Shown here in pieces: positions 1-9,112 of a stretch of DNA of 64,000 bases; position 1 is the first letter of the stretch; the number at the start of each line of letters is the position of its first letter. Under the pieces are notes generated by a model that searched no databases, was not told the origin of the DNA, and saw nothing but the letters and a program-made list of their open reading frames with translations. A program made the position numbers and the translations under genes. The DNA is from Kiritimatiellales bacterium (GTDB lineage: Bacteria; Verrucomicrobiota; Kiritimatiellia; Kiritimatiellales; Pontiellaceae). The stretch is taken from positions 1-64,000 of the forward strand of contig JAIPJC010000003.1 in the NCBI GenBank assembly GCA_021734345.1, given 5' to 3'.

Positions 1-504
1 GCTCTGCTGAAGATTTTCAACCGGAACCGGGCGAACCATAACCTCGTCGTTTTCAATGCCGCCTACGAAGGGCAACAGGACGCACACCGAACGGGAACGG
101 TTTCTGTGGCAGACGTGTATCCATTGCACGACTCGCAGGCGGAATATGCCCTGTATCGGCATGGCACGCAGTCGATCCACACCGCCAAGGCCGCGGACAA
201 GCTGGACATTGAACTGGGCACTTTCGGCTTTGAATTGTTTACGGTCAGCGAAATCCAGAACGGCTTTGCTCCGATCGGCGATCCCGGCCTCTACAACTCC
301 GGTGGCGTAGTTCGCGGATGGGAGATGGAAGCAACCCGCCAGAAGGTCATGCTGCAAAGCTGCAACCGGTTCATCGCCTACGCCGGAAAGCCCCCCAGGG
401 AAGTGTCATTTGAAGGACATCCAATCGACTTTGAATGGGCCGACCGGCAATTGAATGTGGCGCTGCCGGCGGGGTTCAAAGGAACCCTGGAAGTAGCCTT
501 TTAA
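1..504 (+). CDS. Raffinose synthase/Sip1-related alpha-galactosidase (GH36-like), C-terminal fragment, 5' end outside window
   Basis: Frame 1 is open from base 1 (ALLKIFNRNRANHNLVVFNAAYEGQ...TGTVSVADVYPLHDSQ...) to the stop at 504. The pattern resembles the Sip1/raffinose synthase C-terminus (LKIWNxN...VxFN...). Confidence 0.55.
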   Translation, partial: ALLKIFNRNRANHNLVVFNAAYEGQQDAHRTGTVSVADVYPLHDSQAEYALYRHGTQSIHTAKAADKLDIELGTFGFELFTVSEIQNGFAPIGDPGLYNSGGVVRGWEMEATRQKVMLQSCNRFIAYAGKPPREVSFEGHPIDFEWADRQLNVALPAGFKGTLEVAF

Positions 505-526
505 ACGACGCACGGAACACCTGTTC

Positions 527-2191
527 CTAATACTGGATATCATCCTCGATGATGGCATCGATGTTGTTTTTCAGGGTCATTTTCGACGTTTCAGGATACT
601 GGTTGCCGCGCAACACAAGGCGCTCCACCCCTTGGATGTTCATGCTCCCGAAAATCCGGTTGTTCTCGAACACGATGTCATGAATGGCCCGTGGTGGTTC
701 CTTGCTCGCGGTGGATTCGTCAGCACCTGACACGATTATGCCCCATTTCGAATTGCCGCGGCCAATGCGTAGAGCCGAATCACTGACCCTTACCGAGCTC
801 GGGTAGGGGCCTTCAATCACTTCTCCATAAAACCACAGCAATCCCGTGATGTCGCAGTGCTCGATTTGCACCGGGGATTGCAAGCGGCAGCTCTGGCGGA
901 TCAGGCAACCGCGCAGGGTCGTATCGGGGTTGGAGGACTCCTTCTCCCAAACCCGCATACCCTCCGCCAGACCCTCGATCGGACGGTCGAGCTCGATGAT
1001 GCTGATGGGTGCCGGATCGGGCAGATGTGCAAAGGCCGGATTCGGACGGGTTGTCACGCCGACAATCCGGGCTTCGCCGAGAATGCGCTTGCTTTGATCA
1101 TCCGCCGCCACCAGATGCATGTTTTCATGCCAAGGCATAGGGTCAAGGCAATAGCGCTGGCGCACTTCAAATTTCAGGGGATCAATCATTTTGGTTACGG
1201 AACTGGAATGGGATGAAATATTGAATGCATCATCACCCATTCCGATAAGCTGGCAATCCTCCCACAGCAATTTGGCAAAATTGCCTTTCACATGGAATCC
1301 ATCGCGCCACGTCGAAAGCGTGCTGTCACTTCCTGGCCTGGGACGGATATGCACGCGCCGGAAGGTGACCCAATCACGATTCCGGAACACCCGGACGCCG
1401 AACCATGGCGCGGACCATAGTTCAACATCTTCAAAAAGCACGCGGGAGCTATCGTTGACATCAAAACAACCGCCGGGGCCATAGCGATGGGCCAACCCGG
1501 GCACCGGCAGACTGATGCCTTGTCCAACAACAACCCGGCCGCCCTCAAGCGCTTCGCCATTCGCCTTGATCCGTACCGTGCCCAGCCTCGGACCGCGCTG
1601 GATGCCTTCAACCCACAGGTGTTCGCTGATCAAGCCGTATGTTCCCGAACTCCAAGCCAATGCAAAAAACGCATTCTCGCCATCTTCCCCGGTTGGCCCG
1701 CCCAATGGAAGGGGGGCATCCTTGCTTTTCAGTCGAACATCCACAAAACCTTTGTCCGCATCGACGGCCGTGATGGTTCCTTCGACAAACGGGAGCGGGC
1801 GAAAGGTGATATTCAACCGCTTGACGGTCATGTCTTGCGACCCGTTCATATCGAGGAACCGGATACTTGGATCAAGAATGAAGGTGCTCCCATTGCCATC
1901 GAGTTCGACGGCCTCCATCTGATCCAGTTGAAAGAGGAATCGGTTTTGCACCTGCTTGGCGTAAATGATCCCTTTGGGAGGAAATGCCAGCACCGTTGGT
2001 TGCCCGGGGTTGATGGCCGAAAGCATCCGACCGATGGCCGGGCCATCGTCGGTGCGCCCGTCGGCTACCACGCCAAAGTCCGATGCATTGAGCAGCACGG
2101 ACTCGCCTGATTTAGTTTCGGCTCCTGAAACCAGCCTGCCGCCAACGATCGCGGACAGTAGCAAAAATCCTATTTTCTTCCGCACATTCAT
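527..2191 (-). CDS. Secreted right-handed parallel beta-helix protein (GH110/pectate-lyase-like)
   Basis: N-terminal signal peptide, then DFGVVADGRTDDGPAIGRML; beta-helix rungs and DGFHVKGNFAKLLWEDCQLIGMGDDAFNI. Confidence 0.7.
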   Translation of the reverse strand: MNVRKKIGFLLLSAIVGGRLVSGAETKSGESVLLNASDFGVVADGRTDDGPAIGRMLSAINPGQPTVLAFPPKGIIYAKQVQNRFLFQLDQMEAVELDGNGSTFILDPSIRFLDMNGSQDMTVKRLNITFRPLPFVEGTITAVDADKGFVDVRLKSKDAPLPLGGPTGEDGENAFFALAWSSGTYGLISEHLWVEGIQRGPRLGTVRIKANGEALEGGRVVVGQGISLPVPGLAHRYGPGGCFDVNDSSRVLFEDVELWSAPWFGVRVFRNRDWVTFRRVHIRPRPGSDSTLSTWRDGFHVKGNFAKLLWEDCQLIGMGDDAFNISSHSSSVTKMIDPLKFEVRQRYCLDPMPWHENMHLVAADDQSKRILGEARIVGVTTRPNPAFAHLPDPAPISIIELDRPIEGLAEGMRVWEKESSNPDTTLRGCLIRQSCRLQSPVQIEHCDITGLLWFYGEVIEGPYPSSVRVSDSALRIGRGNSKWGIIVSGADESTASKEPPRAIHDIVFENNRIFGSMNIQGVERLVLRGNQYPETSKMTLKNNIDAIIEDDIQY

Positions 2192-2281
2192 ACTATTTGC
2201 GCACTCCGTATTGTTGGAAAAGGAGTTAAGCAGGGATACGTCAAAGAGTGTTATGACAAAACAACCAAATGCATGAACGGA

Positions 2282-3151
2282 TCAACGGTCGCTTTTGCCG
2301 AGATCTTCCCGGAATTCCTTTGGCGAACACCCGGCCTCTTTTTTAAAGACGCGTGAAAAATAGCCTGAATCATTGAATCCAACAGAAAAGGCTATATCAC
2401 TGATTGCCCGCATGGGATCCACCAGCAACTGCATGGACTTCTTCACCCGGAGCTGCTGCAAATACGTCATGGGAGAGACTCCCAATATCTCGCTGAATGT
2501 GCGGCGCAGCGAAGTCGGCGACATGTTCGCAACCTCCGCCAAATTCTCGAAGCAAAGATTATCGCCGAGGTGCTTTTCCATGTAGGTGATGAGCTCGCCA
2601 AGCCGAAGCATGTCCTTGCCTGCGCTGGTTGATACATGCGAATAGCGCCGGGAAAGGAAAACAATCATCTCACGGAATTTCGCTTCGCAGAGGAATTCAT
2701 AGCCGGGTTCCAACCCCTCCATCTCGGCCTCTATTTCCTCCACGAGACCGGTCACGACCGCCAAATCCCTTGCCGCCAGCTTCAAATGCGGATCGTTATG
2801 GCCCGGCATCATCGTAAACAAGGCATGGAAGCCAGGAATTAGAACCAAGTCCATCAACTTCATCTTCATGCGATCCAGGTCGAACAACACGTTCAATACT
2901 TGAACGCCACTGTTGTCCTCGACATCGTATCCATGGGCATGGCCCGGCGGAATGGAAAACACATCCCCCATCGAAACCGTCACATGTTCACCATCCATGT
3001 GGTGGATCGCCACACCGCCAATCACAATCATCAACTCGTTGAAGCTATGGGAATGCAACCCCCGGCCCCACTCCACATAAGGCATGCGAAACACGCATAA
3101 CGGCAAATGGTTGGGATCAAAAAAATCTTTACCGGCAAGTCTCTCGTTCAT
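2282..3151 (-). CDS. AraC family transcriptional regulator (cupin + AraC HTH)
   Basis: HSHSFNELMIVIGG cupin; C-terminal ISDIAFSVGFNDSGYFSRVFKKEAGCSPKEFR. The ORF extends to 3310, but MNERLAGK at 3151 is the likely start. Confidence 0.9.
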   Translation of the reverse strand: MNERLAGKDFFDPNHLPLCVFRMPYVEWGRGLHSHSFNELMIVIGGVAIHHMDGEHVTVSMGDVFSIPPGHAHGYDVEDNSGVQVLNVLFDLDRMKMKLMDLVLIPGFHALFTMMPGHNDPHLKLAARDLAVVTGLVEEIEAEMEGLEPGYEFLCEAKFREMIVFLSRRYSHVSTSAGKDMLRLGELITYMEKHLGDNLCFENLAEVANMSPTSLRRTFSEILGVSPMTYLQQLRVKKSMQLLVDPMRAISDIAFSVGFNDSGYFSRVFKKEAGCSPKEFREDLGKSDR

Positions 3152-3311
3152 CCCCGTCTCCAGTTTTAGTCGAAGCGTTATGGCACAAAGACCCGCCGTT
3201 TGACAACCAAACCCGTGACAAACACCTAAAGGAACGATTTTCCCCACCCGCCGCCGGGCGTTTGCCCAAACTCGGCTATGGATGCCGGCTTCGGATTTAT
3301 GCATCCGCAAT

Positions 3312-5141
3312 TTATTTCGTAATCCGACGATCCAGCACCGGTGTGGCGGTAGGCGGAAGATCCGCCGTGAAGTCGGAAAACTTTACGCCGCCTTCGCCAG
3401 CCGCCACCGTTGCACCAATCACAATGCCGGCGATGGTTTTCGGCCGCGTATCGTTCATGATTAGCCCCGACACCACGACGTTACTGCTCCCGCTTATCCC
3501 TACGCCATTGCTGGATGGAAATGTCCGCGAGGCATCGGCGGCAATACGGTTGTCGGTGAGCACCACACCATTGCATGACTCTATAATGATGCCCTGCGCG
3601 GGCGGATCGGTGATCACGTTGTTCTCGATCCGGATGTTGTTTATCACGGGCGACGGTGCAAACCCCTTGAGCCCGAGACCTGTGACCATGATCGCGCCAT
3701 AGCTCTGTGCATGCGCATCAATCCCGACGTTACGCAGCTGGTTGCCACGAATAACGATATCGCGCGGCATCGGGCCTTCCGGCCACTGCGGCTCATTGGC
3801 AATGACAATGCCCGGCCCGGATGTGCGCTCGAAAACGTTGCTTTCGATCAGGCCGTTGACACCGCGCAGGATCAGGCCGCGTCCACGGAAGTTTCCGAAA
3901 TAATTGTTCCGGATAATGTAGCCCGCGCCGCAGGTGGAGAGGTTGAAAACCACATCCGCATCCAGATGGTTGTTCATGGACGTGATACCCGTCAGGATAT
4001 TGGTCGACGTCCGGACGTTTTCGATGGGGCTGTCCAATCGGATGAGCTTCCCTGCGATGCTCGCCACGGTGGACTCGCCGCGCACGAAACCGGAGGTCGG
4101 GCCCATCACCTGTATTCGGTCGCCGGGACGCATATCGAAGGTCTGATGAACACGTAGTTCCGTGGGTGAAACAATTTCGGTCACCATGCGAACCCGGTCG
4201 TAGGTATTCATGCCGTCATCGGTCATGCCCTCGAAGTGGCAATCCTCCACCAACAGTCCCTTGCGAAGCATCTGGCAATGAATGCCGTCGGCATTGCCGG
4301 ATAGCAAACGCGTCGTGCCCGGCCGCGGACGCACCGTTACCCGCTGCACCGCCAAATCGCCTTCGCACTGCACAAACGCCATGCACAACGACGGCGCGGC
4401 ATACATCGTCACATCCTCCACGGAGCCGCCGTTGCATCCCCAGAACGCCACGCCGTGCCCTTCCGCTCCGCCGCGCATAGCAAAGGCATCGCCGACGGAC
4501 ATCATCTTGGCGTAGGTATGGTTTTCCAACTCCAGCCGCCAACGCCGACCACCCAACGCAGTGAAGGTGCGGATCGGCAGATGCGACGGCGTCCCCGGCT
4601 TGAAACGGCGTGTTTGCCGGTCGATCACCACGCCCCACTTGTGGTTCATCAATTCTGGTTGCGGCTCCGGATAACCTTCGTCCACCTGCAATTCAAACGA
4701 GCCGAGTTCCACATCCACCGCCACGATGCCGCCCTGGATGAACGGTACGGGATCATAGTCGATCACGATGCCCTTGATGTGGACATTCGTGCAGGATCGA
4801 AAACTCATCATGCCGGCGCGCGGACTCGATGAGATAAGTTCCGTCTGGCCCGCCACGCCCTGCAACGTAATTCCCGTTGCACGATCCAACCCAAAGCAAT
4901 ATTTCCCGTTGCCTTCCGCTTCGGCGGAAACCCGGTAACGCTTGGCCTCGAACAGCACCGTGGCGTCCGACCCAACCTGCACAGCGGCGGCAATGGCCGC
5001 ACGGATGGCAGTTGCATCGTCGGTAACACCATCGCCCGTCGCGCCGTAGTCCGCCACGCGGAATACTTTTCCCGCTTCGGCGGCAAAGATGTGAGAGGCC
5101 AGCGCGAACGCAACCCATAGGATGCTCAACCATCGTTTCAT
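3312..5141 (-). CDS. Secreted right-handed parallel beta-helix protein, paralogous to 527-2191
   Basis: FRVADYGATGDGVTDDATAIRAAI; VTVRPRPGTTRLLSGNADGIHCQMLRKGLLVEDCHFEGMTDDGMNTY matches the 527-2191 product pattern. Start chosen at MKRWLSIL. Confidence 0.7.
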   Translation of the reverse strand: MKRWLSILWVAFALASHIFAAEAGKVFRVADYGATGDGVTDDATAIRAAIAAAVQVGSDATVLFEAKRYRVSAEAEGNGKYCFGLDRATGITLQGVAGQTELISSSPRAGMMSFRSCTNVHIKGIVIDYDPVPFIQGGIVAVDVELGSFELQVDEGYPEPQPELMNHKWGVVIDRQTRRFKPGTPSHLPIRTFTALGGRRWRLELENHTYAKMMSVGDAFAMRGGAEGHGVAFWGCNGGSVEDVTMYAAPSLCMAFVQCEGDLAVQRVTVRPRPGTTRLLSGNADGIHCQMLRKGLLVEDCHFEGMTDDGMNTYDRVRMVTEIVSPTELRVHQTFDMRPGDRIQVMGPTSGFVRGESTVASIAGKLIRLDSPIENVRTSTNILTGITSMNNHLDADVVFNLSTCGAGYIIRNNYFGNFRGRGLILRGVNGLIESNVFERTSGPGIVIANEPQWPEGPMPRDIVIRGNQLRNVGIDAHAQSYGAIMVTGLGLKGFAPSPVINNIRIENNVITDPPAQGIIIESCNGVVLTDNRIAADASRTFPSSNGVGISGSSNVVVSGLIMNDTRPKTIAGIVIGATVAAGEGGVKFSDFTADLPPTATPVLDRRITK

Positions 5142-5156
5142 GTGCATAAACTCCAA

Positions 5157-8100
5157 TCAGGGTTTGAGCACAACATCCGTCGACGCACGTAGGGTTACGG
5201 GTCCGAGCAGGCCGGAGGGCAGCAGTGCATCGTCCGTCTTCCAGTGATGCCAGGTCGTGAACGTGAGCCGTCCGGTCGGGCTGGGTTTGCCATCGAGCAA
5301 CCATTGCGGCCAGTCCTTCAATGCAAGGTTGGGCAGCCAGTCGCAGTCTGGCGGCAATTGTTCGTCGCCGACCAGCCGGTTCGGCCAGAGGTTGGTGATC
5401 TTTATTTCCAGCCTGTTTCTACCGGGCTTGGCCGCAGTGGTTATATCCGCGCGGAACGGCGGTTTCCACAGGATGCCCAGCGGCGTTCCATTGACCGAAA
5501 CCTCGGCGAGGTTCTTCACCAATCCAAGATCCAGCCAGAGCGAACGTCCGTTGCCGAACATCTCCGGCGGAATCTCCACATTCCTTGCATAGGTGGCCGT
5601 ACCGGAGAAATATTTCACATCGCTGTCGGCATGGTCCGTCCAAGATATGAGTTTCGGCAACTCGACCGCAGCGGGCGCTCCCCAGTTCGGCGGAAAGTTC
5701 AACGTCCACGGCCCGGATAGATCGATCGACTGCGGCACATCGGCAACGTTGGCCGTCAGCGTCCTGCCGGCGGCGGTCTGCACTTCAATGGTTCCAGGCT
5801 CCCATGCCCGGCAAATAGGTTTGCCGGAGTTGTTCATCGCCAGCTCGTAGGCGGATGGTTCCGTGTCGAGACCTTCTTCTGGCAACGAGAGCATGCTGTT
5901 TTCCGCCACCCGGACGGTTCGTTGCAGCCCGAGGTAGCGGTACTCGACCAGCAGTTCCTTTTTCGACATCGGCGCTGGATCGCCACCGGCCAGCGTGTTG
6001 TCGGCCTTCACGGTCAATCGGCCATCCTTGACCAGTCCGGCAAGCCGTGCGGTGATGTCAGCCTGCTTGCCATCTTCCGGTTGCGTGCTTCCGGGCGCAC
6101 CATAAAACGCCCGAACGACTTCCGCTCCATCCGGCACGACCGCCGTGCCGCCTTCGGCCACGATGATGGTCGGCGCGCCACGGCATTCGATGCGCAGTTC
6201 CTTGAGTGTGCCCGGTGCGGGATCTCCCGCCAGTTTGTTGGTGGCGACGATGTGGCGGTTGCCCGTCTTGATCAAGCGCTGCACCGCGTCGGTAATATCC
6301 GCGGACTCGGTGGACGGGTTGAAAAGCACGCCGTACTCGGCCTTGAGGATAGCCAGTTCCTGCACCGATGGCGGAACCGTTGGGGTCGTGGCGGTATATT
6401 GCGCAGAGACGATGTGATCCGCGTTGGCCGGTTTCCGGAAGACGACAAAAACCGAACCGGCCGGATCGAACTGAAGCGGCACGGTGATGCGTCCACCTTC
6501 TTCGTGCCAGACCGGAGCATCTTCGATGCGGCCACTATCGGAATGCCAAAGTTCCGGTACTTTTCCGGCGACGCGAAACGTGCATTCGACGAAGTCGAAC
6601 ACGGCGCGCTGGTTGGAGACAAAATAGATGTCGGCATCGCCGTCGAGTCGATGGATGAAGACGAGCTTCGAACCATTCTCCGCCGGAAATTCAAAGTCCG
6701 GCTTCACGTCCAGCGTCGCAAAAACCTGCTCCATCGGTTGTCCCCAGACAACCAGCCCTTTGCCTAGACGATGTTCGGTGACGGTCTTGCCATCGCAGTT
6801 CCCCCACATTTCGTCAACCAGCGCCTTGACCTCTTCGTCGCATTTCGGATAGCCGTCGAGACTTGGCGATTCTACCGGCGGAGGGCCGATGACCGTCAAA
6901 CCTGCGGCGACAAAGTCGCGCAGCTTGCGCAACAGTTTTGGCGTCATGGTCCTATCCGGTTGGGAGAGCGATAGCACGCGGTAGCGCATGCCGCTGTCCA
7001 GCACGAGCTGGCCGTCCTCCACCGACGCATGGTTCAGCAGCACATCCGCGTTGATGCCGTCGTAGTCGTAACCGGACGGCAGCTCGGAATTGATTGCCGG
7101 CATTTGCACCGGCGCGCTTTCCCCGCAAAATGCCGCCGCATCCGCCACAAAGCGTCCCTGCTGGAGCATGAACTGGCTGCGGGCGATGTATTGCATCCAG
7201 GCGCGGCCTTGTTCCCACCAGGTGCAGGTACGGTCGAAGTGCGTCCCCCACTGCCCCATCGTCATGCCCGGCCAGCGGTTGGTCCACGGTTGCATGGCGT
7301 AGCGGTGGAAGATATAGCGGTTGATGCCTTGGCAGAATACGCGGTCGCCGAGCGCCTTGAGCGCGTAGGGATCGTCCAGCCAGCGGCCATGGTCCTTGCT
7401 GGGGGCGGCCGTGAACGATTCCGCACCGATGATGGGTTGCCCGTAGATATGCCCGACGGTCGAGGCGATTTTCAGCGACGGATGCCCCTCGCTGCCCACC
7501 CAGAATTCGCCCATGGGAATGTCGGCCGCCGCACCGCATTGCAGCGATTCGAAGGGGCCGGTGTACGGCTCAAGCGATGCCGTGAGCCCGCGCTGGTTGC
7601 AGAGTTCCTTGAAACGTCCGTAGTAGTTTTCGGCAAACAGGTCCGCGATGGTGCGCCGCATGTCCCATAGGAAACGTTCCGTGGTTTCCGGACTGTCCAC
7701 CACGCGCCCGGTAACGGCCACCAGCCACGGCAACGGATCGTAGCCACGCCGTTGTTGGAATTCCTCGCGGAATTTGGGAGTCCAGTTCTGACCGCCGACT
7801 TCGTAGCTGTCGATCAGCACGTTGTTGAAGGCCTTCCCCTTCCCGGCCAATGGTCCAAGATCGTCCACCACTTTTTGCACAAAGCCTGCCCAGTGCGCAT
7901 CCATCGCCGCCGTGCTCAGCTTGTCGCATTCCAAACCCAAGCCGCCTTCCGGCGCAGGATGGTTGTCCCGACCGGTCGGCGTATGGCCGATGCGCAGGAT
8001 GGTCCACTGCCCCGGCGGCACGTTCCAGTCTAGCCGTCCGTCGGCGTTCAGGCGGTCGGTGATATTGAGGATGTCGTTTTGTCCGACCACCAGCCCGGCG

Positions 8101-9104
8101 GCAACCACGGCTTCCGATGGATTTGCCCCTCCATTCAAGGAGCCCATGTTCATGCCACTCTTGGCAAACACGTCGCCGGTGCGGGGGCATGGACTAAAGG
8201 AAATCTCGGCCACCTTCACCTGCTTGGCATTCAATCCACCCGAAGCGAATACAACGCGGTAGAAACGGCAAGGAGCGGAATCCCCCAACGCAATCGACAG
8301 GGTGCCGTCGCCACCGTTGCGCGGAAAGGAGAAGGACTGGAGATCGTGGAACGTCTGGCCGTCGGCGGAAGATTGAATAACGCCGCGCGTACTTCTACTG
8401 CCCCCTTCGAGCACCAGCATGGCCGATCTCGCCGCAAGCGGCTGGGCAAATTCAAACTGGATAAAGGACTCCTTGCCTTTGCCCGGCGGCGGAAGCGATA
8501 CCACGGTATCGGCCTTGCCATCGAAAAGACGACCGCCGTCGATCTTTCCCGTACCTGCCGTCACCTTAGGCGACAATGATTGCATCGTCGCGTCCTCGCC
8601 TGTCGGCGTGGGAAACGCCAGCACCTCGATGTCGCGGTAGAAATCCAGTTTGGTCGGCGGTTGCGGAAGCTTCTTTGAAAAATGCATCGGCCCGACGACG
8701 GAGACCTCGCTGGTGACGAGCTGCTGCATCGCGTTTTCCGGCGTATTCCACGGACCGCCGCTGCTGGACCAACCCGCGCAGTTGTGGATGCAAAGTTCCA
8801 CGCCCAGCCGGTCGGCCTCCTTCGCCGCGTGCTTCATCATTTCGCGCCATTCCGGCGTGAAGAACTCGACCGGACCGGCGGGAATACCGCAACCCACATT
8901 GAAGATCTGCGCGCCGCCGATGCCTACGCGCTGCATCGCTTCGAGGTCGGCGGTGATGCCCTCCCGGGTAACGTTGCCGTTCATCCAGTGCCACCACGTA
9001 TGCGGCTTGGCCGACGATGGCGGAGCCGAAAATCCCTGTTCGAGTTCGCTCGCAAGACAGCAACCCGACAGGATCAATGTGAATAGTATGAGATGTTTAA
9101 GCAT
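5157..9104 (-). CDS. Glycoside hydrolase family 106 (alpha-L-rhamnosidase-like), secreted lipoprotein-like leader
   Basis: LILSGCCLASE lipobox-like leader; WWHWMNGNVTREGITADLEAMQRVGIGGAQIFNVG...HNCAGWSSSGGPW. Long ORF with C-terminal beta-sandwich. Confidence 0.88.
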   Translation of the reverse strand: MLKHLILFTLILSGCCLASELEQGFSAPPSSAKPHTWWHWMNGNVTREGITADLEAMQRVGIGGAQIFNVGCGIPAGPVEFFTPEWREMMKHAAKEADRLGVELCIHNCAGWSSSGGPWNTPENAMQQLVTSEVSVVGPMHFSKKLPQPPTKLDFYRDIEVLAFPTPTGEDATMQSLSPKVTAGTGKIDGGRLFDGKADTVVSLPPPGKGKESFIQFEFAQPLAARSAMLVLEGGSRSTRGVIQSSADGQTFHDLQSFSFPRNGGDGTLSIALGDSAPCRFYRVVFASGGLNAKQVKVAEISFSPCPRTGDVFAKSGMNMGSLNGGANPSEAVVAAGLVVGQNDILNITDRLNADGRLDWNVPPGQWTILRIGHTPTGRDNHPAPEGGLGLECDKLSTAAMDAHWAGFVQKVVDDLGPLAGKGKAFNNVLIDSYEVGGQNWTPKFREEFQQRRGYDPLPWLVAVTGRVVDSPETTERFLWDMRRTIADLFAENYYGRFKELCNQRGLTASLEPYTGPFESLQCGAAADIPMGEFWVGSEGHPSLKIASTVGHIYGQPIIGAESFTAAPSKDHGRWLDDPYALKALGDRVFCQGINRYIFHRYAMQPWTNRWPGMTMGQWGTHFDRTCTWWEQGRAWMQYIARSQFMLQQGRFVADAAAFCGESAPVQMPAINSELPSGYDYDGINADVLLNHASVEDGQLVLDSGMRYRVLSLSQPDRTMTPKLLRKLRDFVAAGLTVIGPPPVESPSLDGYPKCDEEVKALVDEMWGNCDGKTVTEHRLGKGLVVWGQPMEQVFATLDVKPDFEFPAENGSKLVFIHRLDGDADIYFVSNQRAVFDFVECTFRVAGKVPELWHSDSGRIEDAPVWHEEGGRITVPLQFDPAGSVFVVFRKPANADHIVSAQYTATTPTVPPSVQELAILKAEYGVLFNPSTESADITDAVQRLIKTGNRHIVATNKLAGDPAPGTLKELRIECRGAPTIIVAEGGTAVVPDGAEVVRAFYGAPGSTQPEDGKQADITARLAGLVKDGRLTVKADNTLAGGDPAPMSKKELLVEYRYLGLQRTVRVAENSMLSLPEEGLDTEPSAYELAMNNSGKPICRAWEPGTIEVQTAAGRTLTANVADVPQSIDLSGPWTLNFPPNWGAPAAVELPKLISWTDHADSDVKYFSGTATYARNVEIPPEMFGNGRSLWLDLGLVKNLAEVSVNGTPLGILWKPPFRADITTAAKPGRNRLEIKITNLWPNRLVGDEQLPPDCDWLPNLALKDWPQWLLDGKPSPTGRLTFTTWHHWKTDDALLPSGLLGPVTLRASTDVVLKP

Positions 9105-9112
9105 GGTTTCCC

